A stretch of DNA of 64,000 nucleotides from Prolixibacteraceae bacterium (GTDB lineage: Bacteria; Bacteroidota; Bacteroidia; Bacteroidales; Prolixibacteraceae): NCBI GenBank assembly GCA_019163175.1, contig JAFLKN010000014.1:53859-117858 (forward strand), written 5' to 3'. The notes under the pieces were generated by a model. That model was given only the letters and a program-made list of their open reading frames with translations, did no database searches and had not been told where the DNA came from. Every line of letters begins with the position of its first letter. Position 1 is the first letter of the stretch. The translations under genes and the position numbers were made by a program. Shown in pieces: positions 9,559 to 18,987 of the stretch.

Positions 9559-12234
9559 ATGCGAATTCTTAAACTTAACCTATTCGTTCTGCTGCTTTTA
9601 GTAGTTTCAGTGTCTCTTCAGGCACAGCCAAAGACTAAAACCAAAGGGCAAAATAAATACCGGAGCAACTACGAAGAAAAAACGCTTTCGCCAACCGACA
9701 ATCCTTATCTTTTACCTTACAACCGTTGGATTGTGCCAAACGGAACACAAGTTTATTTTGGCAATCCTGAACTGGAAAACCATGCACTCGATGTTGCGCT
9801 TTCGCCCGACGAAAAATGGATCGCGGTTGAAGGCCGTTATGAAGTGGTGGTTATTTCGGTCGAAACAGGAAAACTGGCTGACAACCTCCCGATGAAAGGC
9901 TTAATCAAAGATCAGAATATCATGAACACCTTCTCTGGAATTTGCTGGCTAAAGGAAGGTGAACAATACAAATTATTCTGGGGAGCTGTCGGTAACAAGT
10001 CAAGCTCTTATGTTTTAACTGCCAACTGGGATGGTAAAAAACTAACCAGCGCCGAACCCTATTCCTTCGAAGTCGTCAAGCCAGCAGAAACAGCTCTGCC
10101 AAACGAAGTTCTTATTCAGAATGAAAATGGGGAAAATTACCTCTATGTAGTTTTGAACGGAAACAATACCGTAGTGAAACTTGATCTGGCGACAAAAGAA
10201 AAAATCTGGACAAGTCAGGTTGGAGTTGCGCCTTTCGGAATTACAAAAGCCAATGAAAAAATCTATGTTACCAATTGGGCAGGTGCAGTTCCTGATTCAA
10301 ACGATACCAATGTGGCCGGAGTTCCATGGGGAAGTGCTAAAGTTGATCCGGTAAATGGTGCAACCCGCGAAGGAACAGTTTCTGTATTGGACACCAAAAC
10401 CGGCGTCGTATTGAAAGAAATAGTTGTTGGCCTGCATCCAAACGACATTATTGCCAGCGTCAACGAAAAATATGTATTTGTATCGAACGCCAACAGCGAT
10501 GCAGTAAACTCCATTTCGACGCAAACTGATGAAATAACTGAAACTATTTCGGTGCGCCTTAGCGAAGAAAAAAATCCGTTCTGGGGAGATTCACCCAACG
10601 GCCTGGGACTTTCGAAAGACGGTCAGATTTTATATGTAGCCAATGGTATGGACAATGCACTTGCGGTAATTGAACTAGGCAAAAAATCAGGTGGCAATTC
10701 ATCTGAAAAAGCAAGTGAAATAGAAGGTTTTATTCCAACAGGAGCTTATCCGGGAGCGGTTGCAGTGACCAGCAACAAACAAATATTTGTAGCCAACATT
10801 GAAGCCGAAGGTGCAAATATCCCATCGCAGACTAAAGGTCCAACAAAACGTTCATATAATTCGCACAAACAAACTGCCTCCGTTTCAATTATTCCGGTTC
10901 CTGATGACAAACAACTGAAAGTGCACACCAAAAAGGTTGAAGAATCCAACCAACTATTCAGGCTGGCCTTACTGGAAAAAATGCCGAGAAAAAATACCAA
11001 ACCTGTCTGTGTTCCGGAACGAATTGGCGAACCTTCAGTATTTAAGCATGTACTTTATATCATTAAAGAAAACCGTACTTACGACCAGGTTCTGGGTGAT
11101 ATGAAAAAGGGCGACGGTGACTCAACCTTAACCATTTTCGGAAAACAGATTACACCCAACACACACAAAATCTGTGATGAATTTATGCTTCTGGATAACT
11201 TTTATGTCTCCGGAAAGTGTTCTGCTGAAGGACACCAATGGACAGACGCTTCAATAGTTACCGATTACATTGAAAAGGATGTACGTGCATGGATTCGCAG
11301 CTATCCGCATGTTCAGGAAGATGCGCTGGTGTATGCACCAACTGGTTTTATTTGGGATAATGCCTTGAAGCATGGTAAAAAAACAATGATTTATGGCGAA
11401 GCATCTGTTCCTGAATACGACGACAAGCACACCTGGACTTCAATCTACAACACATTCCTGAATCACGAAAAATTTGAATTCACCAACAAAACAACAATCA
11501 AACCTGTTGAAGCCATTTTAAGCAAGACCTATCCGTCGTATGATGATCATCGCATTCCGGATGCCTTGCGTGCCGAGGCTTTTATTCAGGAATTGAAAGC
11601 TTACGAGCAAATGGAAGGCGACCAACTGCCCGAATTAATGGTAATGGCTCTGCCTAATGATCATACCGGAGGAACACGCCCCGGATTGCCAACTCCACGT
11701 GCTATGGTTGCCGATAATGACCTGGCTTTGGGAAAAATTATTGAAGCGCTTTCGAAAAGTAAATTTTGGGGGAATACGGTTGTTTTTGTAACTGAAGATG
11801 ACTCGCAATCGGGTTGGGATCATGTATCGGCTTATCGTACTGTCGGAATGGTCATCAGTCCTTATTCGCGAACTGGCGAAGTGATGCGCACCAATTACAA
11901 CCAACCATCTATTGTACGAACCATTGAGCAAATCTTAGGCATTCCGCCAATGAACATCATGGATGCAACGGCTTCGCCCATGTTCGATTGCTTTACCAAC
12001 AAAGCTGATCTGACACCATTTCAATCCGTAAAAAATCAAATTCCACTGGATGAAATGAATCCGCCATTATCAGCATTAAAAGGCACAGCTCTTCATTATG
12101 CAGAAAAAAGCATGGAGCCACAGTTCGATGGAATTGATTCAGGAGACGATGATTTGTTCAACCGAATCCTCTGGTTTGCCATGAAAGGCAAGGAGAAATA
12201 TCCGAAGAAATTTAGCGGAAAAGATGAAGATTAA
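9559..12234 (+). CDS. YncE-like beta-propeller fused to alkaline-phosphatase-superfamily phosphoesterase
   Basis: 891 residues with a signal peptide (ends ...SLQAQ, about 22). Residues about 60-420 form a seven-bladed YVTN/YncE-type propeller (EVVVISVETGKL, VVKLDLATKEKIW, VLYVANGMDNALAVIEL-like repeats). From about 495 to 830 there is a phosphoesterase domain of the alkaline phosphatase superfamily (YIIKENRTYDQVLGD; SGKCSAEGHQWTDAS; MALPNDHTGGTRPG; FVTEDDSQSGWDHV). The same two-domain architecture is known in other Bacteroidota. The catalytic domain family includes bacterial phospholipase C and acid phosphatases, so a phosphodiester substrate is likely but unproven. It is monocistronic by position: divergent from the ceramidase-like gene and convergent (3-bp gap) with the SDR gene at 12238. 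Confidence 0.88.
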   Translation: MRILKLNLFVLLLLVVSVSLQAQPKTKTKGQNKYRSNYEEKTLSPTDNPYLLPYNRWIVPNGTQVYFGNPELENHALDVALSPDEKWIAVEGRYEVVVISVETGKLADNLPMKGLIKDQNIMNTFSGICWLKEGEQYKLFWGAVGNKSSSYVLTANWDGKKLTSAEPYSFEVVKPAETALPNEVLIQNENGENYLYVVLNGNNTVVKLDLATKEKIWTSQVGVAPFGITKANEKIYVTNWAGAVPDSNDTNVAGVPWGSAKVDPVNGATREGTVSVLDTKTGVVLKEIVVGLHPNDIIASVNEKYVFVSNANSDAVNSISTQTDEITETISVRLSEEKNPFWGDSPNGLGLSKDGQILYVANGMDNALAVIELGKKSGGNSSEKASEIEGFIPTGAYPGAVAVTSNKQIFVANIEAEGANIPSQTKGPTKRSYNSHKQTASVSIIPVPDDKQLKVHTKKVEESNQLFRLALLEKMPRKNTKPVCVPERIGEPSVFKHVLYIIKENRTYDQVLGDMKKGDGDSTLTIFGKQITPNTHKICDEFMLLDNFYVSGKCSAEGHQWTDASIVTDYIEKDVRAWIRSYPHVQEDALVYAPTGFIWDNALKHGKKTMIYGEASVPEYDDKHTWTSIYNTFLNHEKFEFTNKTTIKPVEAILSKTYPSYDDHRIPDALRAEAFIQELKAYEQMEGDQLPELMVMALPNDHTGGTRPGLPTPRAMVADNDLALGKIIEALSKSKFWGNTVVFVTEDDSQSGWDHVSAYRTVGMVISPYSRTGEVMRTNYNQPSIVRTIEQILGIPPMNIMDATASPMFDCFTNKADLTPFQSVKNQIPLDEMNPPLSALKGTALHYAEKSMEPQFDGIDSGDDDLFNRILWFAMKGKEKYPKKFSGKDED

Positions 12235-12237
12235 CGG

Positions 12238-13197
12238 TCAGATTTTAGAAGTATGGTAGTTAGATTTAATAATCTCGCGAATACCGTCGCGGTATGAGGT
12301 CGGCCTAAAATTGAAACGTTGCTCAAATTTATTGCTGTCAAAGACATAATCGCGATCATATTGGTACATCATTTCAACGATTTCGGCCATAATTGGTACA
12401 AATAATCCGACGATTCGAACCAAAAACTTAGGTGCAGCCTGAAATTTAGGCTTGACACCCATTTCACCGGCAATCGCTTCTACCCATTCTTTTCCGGTGT
12501 AAGGATTGGCAGCAGTTGGCAAATGCCATACCTGGTTGTAGGCATCTTCTGTATTTCCCAATATGGCAGTGGCTTTGCCTGCATCGGGCGTATATGTGAA
12601 CGAGTGCTTAAATCTACCTGAACCCAGCAAATTGGCTTTCTTACCTAAACTTAACGGATTAAAAACAGTTTCGGTAAGCATGCAGTTCTTTTTGATACCG
12701 GGTCCGTAAAAATCTGCCGAACGGGCAATCAGGGCTGTCAGCTTTCCTTGTTTAACTTCCGACATAATCATATTGGCAACTTCTGCCCGAACCATTCCTT
12801 TTTTACTCGAAGGATTGATTTTGGTTTCTTCCGTCATTCCGTTCAACGAATTTGAATCATACATGTAAATATTATCAAAGAACACCAATTTAGCCTGATG
12901 CTCTTTACAAACGGTGATTACATTGCGGATAAATTCAGGCCAGATTTCTTTCCAGGCTTTGGCGCTATAAGGAAAACCTACCGTCACATAAACAACTGAC
13001 GAACCGGCAACCGCTTTCCGCAGTTCATCGATTTTTAAAAGGTCAGCCGACAAAATTTCATCAGTGGAGTTTACTTTTTGAGGATTTCGGCTAACGAGCC
13101 TGATTTCGTTGGTGTACTTTTTAAGCGCTCTGGCTAACTCTATTCCAATGATACCACCCGAACCCAAAATAGTTTGCATAGTTTTAATTTTTAGCAT
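12238..13197 (-). CDS. NAD(P)-dependent epimerase/dehydratase (extended SDR family)
   Basis: 319 residues, cytoplasmic. An N-terminal Rossmann motif of the form GSGGIIG (about 12-18 from the first Met) binds NAD(P). The body matches atypical extended SDRs: VVYVTVGFPYSAKAW, VFFDNIYMYD, and a C-terminal substrate-binding half. In the catalytic region the Tyr of the usual YxxxK is not obvious, so it may be an atypical SDR with altered chemistry. Internal ATG at 13179 (MQTILGSGG) is a more natural start than 13197 because the glycine motif normally begins within a few residues of the N-terminus. It follows the lipoprotein gene at 13224 by 26 bp, so the two are probably co-transcribed. Confidence 0.82.
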   Translation of the reverse strand: MLKIKTMQTILGSGGIIGIELARALKKYTNEIRLVSRNPQKVNSTDEILSADLLKIDELRKAVAGSSVVYVTVGFPYSAKAWKEIWPEFIRNVITVCKEHQAKLVFFDNIYMYDSNSLNGMTEETKINPSSKKGMVRAEVANMIMSEVKQGKLTALIARSADFYGPGIKKNCMLTETVFNPLSLGKKANLLGSGRFKHSFTYTPDAGKATAILGNTEDAYNQVWHLPTAANPYTGKEWVEAIAGEMGVKPKFQAAPKFLVRIVGLFVPIMAEIVEMMYQYDRDYVFDSNKFEQRFNFRPTSYRDGIREIIKSNYHTSKI

Positions 13198-13223
13198 GTA
13201 ACAGTTACAAATACCTTAAAGTT

Positions 13224-14159
13224 TTACAATCCGCCCGCCCTGATCTGATAAATTTTCTCTCTCATTTCGTTCATCGAACCCAGAAGGATGTAATACTCGT
13301 ATTCATACTCACATTTTTTGTATAATGTTTCCTTTTTTACCGGGGCAATGTATGAGGTTGATCCATCAGCAGCTTCTTTGTTAATCACACCGGCAAGGCC
13401 AGCAAGAAAATTGGTGCATCGCGGATTGTAAACTGCCATTCCCCAATTTTTCTCATCTACAAATGCCATCCAGTTCTCCGAAACATCTTTGTATCTACCC
13501 CAAAAACCACTTTTAAGATTAATAACTTCCAACTTTTGAACCGGAGCTTTGGTAAACGGAGTATTTCCCTGATATGTCATTAAATTTTTCAATGCAGAAA
13601 TAGGATAAACCGCCGGCAGTTCCTGATCGCACAAAATACTATCGCCATATAAATTATCTGTGCGGTGACAGGTCAAGCGGTTACGAACGACCAAAACATT
13701 GCCTTTCAGTGTAGTCCATTGTTCCATTTCAGCTTCAGCCGGACGATTATTCATATCCCATTGCATGGGAATACATTTCACATACAACGATTCCTTGCTC
13801 TGCTTGTAATCCAATATCTTGGCCCTGTTTCGAAATGCATCACCAACCTGAATTGGATTCCAACACCAGGGCGACCATGCAGGCGATTGCCCTTCTGATT
13901 TACGATCGAGACTTTTTCCGGCATAATACGATTGTTGAATGTATCTTCCTTCATCAGCAATATTCACCACACTTCTTGCCGAACCTGAAAGTGAGAGATA
14001 GGAAATGGCTCCGCCCCTGGTAAGGTCAAGTTTTAAAGTGAGCACACCATTATCGGCTACCAATTCTTTGGGTTCATCATTTTCAGACTGCGGAGCTGGC
14101 TCACCCATGCATTGAATACATAAAAAAGCAAGAAGCGGTAAAATAAATATTTTCTTCAT
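13224..14159 (-). CDS. Lipoprotein of unknown function
   Basis: 311 residues. The leader ends in a lipobox (FLCIQC, Cys17), so it is predicted to be lipid-anchored. I do not recognise the family. The mature part is rich in beta-strand and aromatic residues (SPAWSPWCWNPIQVGD, GFWGRYKDVSENWMAFVD, WGMAVYNPRC). The opening LTLKLDLTRGGAISYLSLSGS resembles the start of galactose-mutarotase-like sandwich domains found in carbohydrate enzymes, which is only a fold guess. It is the first gene of a two-gene minus-strand unit with the SDR protein, divergent from the GH109-type gene at 14357; the 197-bp space between them carries both promoters. Confidence 0.75.
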   Translation of the reverse strand: MKKIFILPLLAFLCIQCMGEPAPQSENDEPKELVADNGVLTLKLDLTRGGAISYLSLSGSARSVVNIADEGRYIQQSYYAGKSLDRKSEGQSPAWSPWCWNPIQVGDAFRNRAKILDYKQSKESLYVKCIPMQWDMNNRPAEAEMEQWTTLKGNVLVVRNRLTCHRTDNLYGDSILCDQELPAVYPISALKNLMTYQGNTPFTKAPVQKLEVINLKSGFWGRYKDVSENWMAFVDEKNWGMAVYNPRCTNFLAGLAGVINKEAADGSTSYIAPVKKETLYKKCEYEYEYYILLGSMNEMREKIYQIRAGGL

Positions 14160-14356
14160 TCTATAACAGTTAAGGTTTATAAAACAACAGGTATAAAACT
14201 ACAAGATTTAATAACACTAAACATTACATTTTGCCCGATTTGTCAGGATTACAAACATTTGGCGAGCAATTATTAATGTGTTTTGCTTAAAATACCCGAA
14301 GTATTTCAGCATCATTTTTTCTTTCTTTATCTAACTAAACTAAATCAATCCAGACT

Positions 14357-15760
14357 ATGGAAAACAATAGAAGGAATTTCCTGAAACTTTCAGGCTTAGC
14401 AGGAATTAGCTTAATCAGCAATAATTTTTCGAATGCAATGTCTCCGGAATTTTCGGGTAAAAGAAAAGCCGACAAAACTCCGGTTCAACGTTTTAACATG
14501 AGCGGATATGCTGCACCCAAACTGGATAAAGTCCGGATTGGATTTGTAGGACTGGGAAACCGGGGCCCCGGTGCAGTCGACCGCATGAGTCACATTGAAG
14601 GTGTCGAAATCAAAGGCCTGTGCGACATTCGTCCCGAACGTATCGACTTTATCAAAGAAAAACTGGCCGGAAGCATCCATAGTCCGGTCTGCTATTCAGG
14701 TGAAGAAGAGGATTGGAAAAAACTTTGCGAGCGCGACGACCTCGATCTCATATACATTACTACACCATGGTACTTGCACACTCCAATTGCCGTTTACGCC
14801 ATGAATCACGGCAAACATGTTTGTACTGAAGTTCCGGCAGCAATCTCGCTCGACGAATGCTGGCAGTTGGTTGAAACCTCTGAACGTACAAAAAAGCATT
14901 GCATGATGCTTGAAAACTGTTGCTATGACTTTTTCGAACTGCTCACGCTGAATATGGCCAGACAGGGATATTTTGGCGAAATTATTCACGGAGAAGGCGC
15001 CTATATTCATGATCTTCTGGAAGGCAATTTCAGCAAAACCAAATACTACAAACAATGGCGCTTGAAGGAAAATTTCAGAAATGGAAACCTTTATCCAACG
15101 CATGGGCTGGGTCCAATTTGCCAGATTATGGACATCAATCGGGGCGATAAAATGGACTTCCTGGTTTCGGTACAAAGCAACGATTTTATGATGGCGCCGA
15201 TGGCCAAAAAGCTTGCATCTGAAGATAATTTTTATCAGGAATATGCTGATAAAACATTCCGCGGCAACATGAACACAACCACCATAAAAACCAGCAAAGG
15301 CAAAACGATCATGCTCCAGCACGATGTAAGCTCTCCCCGACCCTACTCGCGCTTACACCTGGTTAGCGGCACCAAATGTGTTGCCAGCAAATATCCTGAA
15401 CCTGCGAGGGTTTCGAAAGGACATGAATGGATGAATCCGGAAGAAATGAAGCAGTTGGAAGAAACTTTCGGCCCACCGATTATCAAAAAAATTGGAGAAA
15501 TGGCAAAAAAAGTAGGTGGTCACGGAGGAATGGATTTCATGATGGATTGGCGGACGATTGATTGCCTGCGAAACGGTCTCCCACTCGATCAGGATGTTTA
15601 TGATGCCGCCCTTTGGAGTTCGATTGGACCACTGAGCGAATGGTCGGTTGCGAATCGGTCTCAGTCCATTGACGTTCCTGATTTCACCTGCGGTTCATGG
15701 AAAAGCAATCAGCCAGTGGATATTATGCTGAGCCAGGGTGGAACCACTCAGGTAATTTGA
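14357..15760 (+). CDS. GH109-type alpha-N-acetylgalactosaminidase (NAD-dependent), Tat leader
   Basis: 467 residues. The N-terminus carries a twin-arginine leader (NNRRNFLKLSG). A Rossmann NAD site GFVGLGNRGPG lies at 62-72. HGKHVCTEVPAA replaces the EKP motif of ordinary Gfo/Idh/MocA dehydrogenases, and YPTHGLGPICQIMDINRGD with the later MLQHDVSSPRPYSR is characteristic of family GH109. GH109 enzymes cleave glycosides by transient oxidation at C3, elimination and re-reduction with tightly bound NAD; characterised members act on alpha-GalNAc. Length is close to the characterised enzyme from Elizabethkingia (about 440). It is the first gene of a long plus-strand run; GH172 follows after 68 bp. 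Family assignment is strong, the exact substrate less so. Confidence 0.88.
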   Translation: MENNRRNFLKLSGLAGISLISNNFSNAMSPEFSGKRKADKTPVQRFNMSGYAAPKLDKVRIGFVGLGNRGPGAVDRMSHIEGVEIKGLCDIRPERIDFIKEKLAGSIHSPVCYSGEEEDWKKLCERDDLDLIYITTPWYLHTPIAVYAMNHGKHVCTEVPAAISLDECWQLVETSERTKKHCMMLENCCYDFFELLTLNMARQGYFGEIIHGEGAYIHDLLEGNFSKTKYYKQWRLKENFRNGNLYPTHGLGPICQIMDINRGDKMDFLVSVQSNDFMMAPMAKKLASEDNFYQEYADKTFRGNMNTTTIKTSKGKTIMLQHDVSSPRPYSRLHLVSGTKCVASKYPEPARVSKGHEWMNPEEMKQLEETFGPPIIKKIGEMAKKVGGHGGMDFMMDWRTIDCLRNGLPLDQDVYDAALWSSIGPLSEWSVANRSQSIDVPDFTCGSWKSNQPVDIMLSQGGTTQVI

Positions 15761-15828
15761 ACACAACAGTTAATTTGCATTCCGATGTTTCCGTACAACT
15801 GATATTTTCTCACTAAATCAAAAAAAAC

Positions 15829-16989
15829 ATGAAAACAGCTTTACTATTTTTAGCATTCTTCAGTCTGATTGCAACCGACGTATTTTCACAAAAAGGATTT
15901 AATGGACTTGATATGAATATGGGTAATCTATATCGTTTGTCTGAAGCACAAACCCGCTCCATTAGTCCGGAGAATTTTACTGGAGAAAAAGGCAAAGGTG
16001 GAATGGCCACTCCAGATACGAAAGCTGCACCAAATACTGCCAACGCTACAAATGCTGCCCGCGATCTGGGTCAGGGTTGGAAAGTTAATCCATACATCCG
16101 GATTAAATCGGGCGAAACGGTTACCCTTGCTGAAATCGAAGGTCCGGGCGCTATTCAGCACATTTGGATGACTCCAACAGGTAACTGGCGATATTCAATC
16201 CTTCGTTTTTACTGGGACGATGAAACTGAACCTTCTGTAGAATGTCCGGTTGGCGATTTCTTCGGAATGGGCTGGAATGAATATGCACACCTAAATTCAC
16301 AAGCTATTTGCGTAAATCCGGGAAGCGCTTTTAACTGTTATTGGGTGATGCCTTTCCGCAAAAAATGCAAAATCACCATGGAGAACATCAATGAGAAAGA
16401 TGCAATGACCCTCTATTACCAGATTGATTACACGCTCACCACAGTTCCTGATGATGCAGCCTATTTTCATGCCCAGTTCAGGCGTTCGAATCCAAACACA
16501 GGTTCTGATTACACCATTATTGACAACATTAAAGGAAAAGGCCAATACGTTGGTTTGTATCTGGCCTGGGGAGTAAATAACAATGGATGGTGGGGCGAAG
16601 GTGAAATCAAATTTTTTATCGATGGCGACACCAAATTTCCTACCATCTGCGGAACCGGAACCGAAGATTATTTCTGCGGTTCATACAATTTTGACCGTGA
16701 TGGAAAGTACAAAGAATTTTGCACCGCTTATGCAGGCTTACACCAGGTAATCAGGCCTGAAGGTGATTACAAAACCCGGCAGAAGTTTGGACTTTACCGT
16801 TGGCACATTATGGATCCGGTACGCTTTCAGAAAGACTTGAAAGTGACCATTCAGGATTTAGGATGGAGACAGGGAGGCCGTTACCTGGCGCAGCAATCGG
16901 ATATTGCTTCGGTTTGCTTTTGGTACCAGACTGATCCACATGTTAAATTTCCCAAATTCCCTGCATGGCAGTCACTCGAAATCTATTAA
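15829..16989 (+). CDS. GH172 (DUF2961) family glycoside hydrolase, exported
   Basis: 386 residues with a signal peptide (ends ...DVFSQ, about 21). DUF2961 landmarks in order: IEGPGAIQHIWMTPTG, ECPVGDFFGMGWNEY, WVMPFRKKCKITMEN, IKFFIDGDTKFPTICGTGTEDYFCGSY and YRWHIMDPVRFQKDL. Family GH172 includes difructose-dianhydride synthase/hydrolase and alpha-D-arabinofuranosidases, with two conserved Glu residues (one in the GTGTEDYF segment) as catalytic candidates. Single-domain form, shorter than the second GH172 at 28736-30223. It sits between the GH109-type gene and the HpaI-type aldolase. The actual furanoside substrate cannot be told. Confidence 0.9.
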   Translation: MKTALLFLAFFSLIATDVFSQKGFNGLDMNMGNLYRLSEAQTRSISPENFTGEKGKGGMATPDTKAAPNTANATNAARDLGQGWKVNPYIRIKSGETVTLAEIEGPGAIQHIWMTPTGNWRYSILRFYWDDETEPSVECPVGDFFGMGWNEYAHLNSQAICVNPGSAFNCYWVMPFRKKCKITMENINEKDAMTLYYQIDYTLTTVPDDAAYFHAQFRRSNPNTGSDYTIIDNIKGKGQYVGLYLAWGVNNNGWWGEGEIKFFIDGDTKFPTICGTGTEDYFCGSYNFDRDGKYKEFCTAYAGLHQVIRPEGDYKTRQKFGLYRWHIMDPVRFQKDLKVTIQDLGWRQGGRYLAQQSDIASVCFWYQTDPHVKFPKFPAWQSLEIY

Positions 16990-17003
16990 TTCAAATTTTC
17001 AAA

Positions 17004-17816
17004 ATGGCTGAAAATCTTTTTCAAAAGCTAAAAAACGGCAAGAATGTTTACGGCACCTGTATCGTTTCTACTTCACCAATCTGGTCGAAAGTAGTTGCCG
17101 GTTCAGGATTAGATTTTGTGTTTATCGACACCGAACATATTCCGATTGACCGCAACGAACTGACCTTTATGTGTCAGACCTACAAGGCACTTGGAATCGA
17201 TCCGATTGTCCGGATTCCAAGTCCCGATCCGTACCTGGCCTGCATGGTTAAAGATGCCGGAGCGGTGGGTGTAATTGCTCCTTACATTGAATCGGTTGAA
17301 CAAATTAAAGAGCTCGTTGGAGCCACCAAATACCGCCCATTAAAAGGTGAACGCCTTCATCGGGTGCTTTCCGGGAAAGAACAATTGGAGCCCGAACTGC
17401 AAAACTACCTGAACAACTACAATTCAGGGAGCCTTTGCATTGTCAATATCGAAAGCATGGCCGCAGTGCGCGATCTCGATCTTTTACTCAGCGTTCCGGG
17501 ACTGGATGCTGTGATCATTGGCCCACACGACCTTTCCATCAATATGGGATTGCCAGAACAATACGAACATCCGGAATACGAAAAAGTAGTGCGCGATATT
17601 ATCCACCGTACCCGCGCCAAAGGACTTGCTGCCGGTATTCATTTCCCCGGAAATCCCGATCGCCAAATCAAATGGATGAAAGAAGGTGCAAACATTGCCA
17701 TGCACAGTTCCGACATGTTCCTGTTCAGCCAAAAACTGGCCGAGGACATGACCAAAATAAAAGCAGCAACTGGAGATTATCTGCAAAAGACTGAAGTGTC
17801 CGATCTTGCCATCTGA
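17004..17816 (+). CDS. HpcH/HpaI-family aldolase
   Basis: 270 residues from ATG 17004 (MAENLFQKLKNGK). An upstream in-frame ATG at 16965 would overlap GH172 and add an unlikely tail, so I reject it. The TIM-barrel class II aldolase signature is complete: DTEH with His45, VRIP with Arg70, VNIE with metal ligand Glu150 and GPHDLS with metal ligand Asp176, nearly the same numbering as E. coli HpaI. It performs retro-aldol cleavage of 2-keto-3-deoxy acids to pyruvate plus an aldehyde, in the cytoplasm. Placed 14 bp after a GH172 gene and before two Gfo/Idh/MocA genes, it may process a keto-deoxy sugar acid formed from the glycan. Confidence 0.88.
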   Translation: MAENLFQKLKNGKNVYGTCIVSTSPIWSKVVAGSGLDFVFIDTEHIPIDRNELTFMCQTYKALGIDPIVRIPSPDPYLACMVKDAGAVGVIAPYIESVEQIKELVGATKYRPLKGERLHRVLSGKEQLEPELQNYLNNYNSGSLCIVNIESMAAVRDLDLLLSVPGLDAVIIGPHDLSINMGLPEQYEHPEYEKVVRDIIHRTRAKGLAAGIHFPGNPDRQIKWMKEGANIAMHSSDMFLFSQKLAEDMTKIKAATGDYLQKTEVSDLAI

Positions 17817-17885
17817 TTCTGGAATTTCGAAGAGCTATATCAGCCAAAAATTTGATTACTTTCAGCAGTTCTAAACTAACTGACC

Positions 17886-18926
17886 ATGAGAAAAACAGGA
17901 CGAAGAGAATTTTTACTGACCACTGCCCTTTCAGGAATTGGCCTGGGCCTGGCTGGTGCTGGAATGAAAAACAGCCAATTATACCCCGCAGATTCCGGGA
18001 AACGAATTGGCATCATTGGACTGGACACCTCGCACAGTGTAGCATTTACCAAAACACTGAATAGCGCGGATGCCGGAGCAGAATTTGGAGGATTCAAAAT
18101 AGCAGCTGCCTATCCAAAAGGAAGCAACGACATTGCCAGTAGCGTGGAGCGCATTCCCGGCTACACCGCTGAAGTACAAAAAATGGGAGTCGAAATCGTC
18201 AACTCCATCGAAGAATTGCTACCAAAAGTTGATTTCGTTTTACTTGAAACCAATGACGGACGGCTTCATCTGGAACAAGCATTGCCCGTTTTAAAAGCTG
18301 GAAAACGAATGTTTATCGACAAGCCAATGACAGCTTCACTCGCGGATGCTATTGCCATTTTCGATGCTGCTAAAAAATATAATGTTCCGGTATTTTCAAG
18401 CTCTTCGCTTCGGTACATCACCGGAATGGATGAAGTTCTATCCGGAAAAATCGGGAAAGTGACTGGTGCCGAAGCCTACAGTCCGGCCAAGCTGGAGAAA
18501 ACTCATCCCGACCTTTTCTGGTACGGAATTCATGGCGTCGAAACCCTGTTTACCACCATGGGAACGGGTTGCAAAAGTGTGACCCGCGTTTCGAACGACG
18601 ATACCGATCTGGTTGTCGGCATATGGAATGATGCAGGAATCGGTACCTTCCGAGGCATTCGATCAGGAAAAGCTGACTATGGAGGAACTGTTTACGGAGA
18701 AAACGGAATTAAAATACTGGGGCCTTATGCGGGCTACAATCCTTTGCTTATACATATCATTCAATTCTTTAAAACAGGTGTCGTTCCGGTGAAAGAAGAA
18801 GAAACACTTGAAATCCTGGCTTTTATGGAAGCAGCCGATATATCCAAGGCCCAAGGAGGAAAATCGGTAGAGCTAACCAAAGTGATGGAAAAAGCACGAG
18901 CAAAAGCTGCAAAATTGACGATTTAA
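17886..18926 (+). CDS. Gfo/Idh/MocA-family oxidoreductase with Tat leader
   Basis: 346 residues. Leader with twin arginines (TGRREFLLTTALSGIGLGLAG). The dinucleotide-binding start is IGIIGLDTSHSVAF rather than the common GxGxxG, and the usual EKP reads DKP (MFIDKPMTASLADA). These are found in a divergent Gfo/Idh/MocA branch and leave NAD(P) binding likely but unproven. The C-terminal half is a mixed alpha/beta substrate domain (FWYGIHGVETLFTTMG). Expected to oxidise or reduce a sugar hydroxyl outside the cytoplasm. Gaps of 69 bp upstream and 61 bp downstream keep it in the same run as the second dehydrogenase. Confidence 0.85.
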   Translation: MRKTGRREFLLTTALSGIGLGLAGAGMKNSQLYPADSGKRIGIIGLDTSHSVAFTKTLNSADAGAEFGGFKIAAAYPKGSNDIASSVERIPGYTAEVQKMGVEIVNSIEELLPKVDFVLLETNDGRLHLEQALPVLKAGKRMFIDKPMTASLADAIAIFDAAKKYNVPVFSSSSLRYITGMDEVLSGKIGKVTGAEAYSPAKLEKTHPDLFWYGIHGVETLFTTMGTGCKSVTRVSNDDTDLVVGIWNDAGIGTFRGIRSGKADYGGTVYGENGIKILGPYAGYNPLLIHIIQFFKTGVVPVKEEETLEILAFMEAADISKAQGGKSVELTKVMEKARAKAAKLTI

Positions 18927-18987
18927 CCATTTAGCAATTTGACCAATCCTTACAATTCAAAGACATCAAACCTAAACACTTATAAAA

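Noticed and set aside
14696..15322. A 208-codon minus-strand frame
   Set aside because: It is antisense to the GH109-type gene, whose protein is strongly conserved; composition is that of a shadow frame.
16965..17003. Upstream ATG start for the HpaI-type aldolase
   Set aside because: It would overlap the GH172 coding end and add 13 residues before the first family residue; ATG 17004 gives catalytic residue numbering that matches HpaI.
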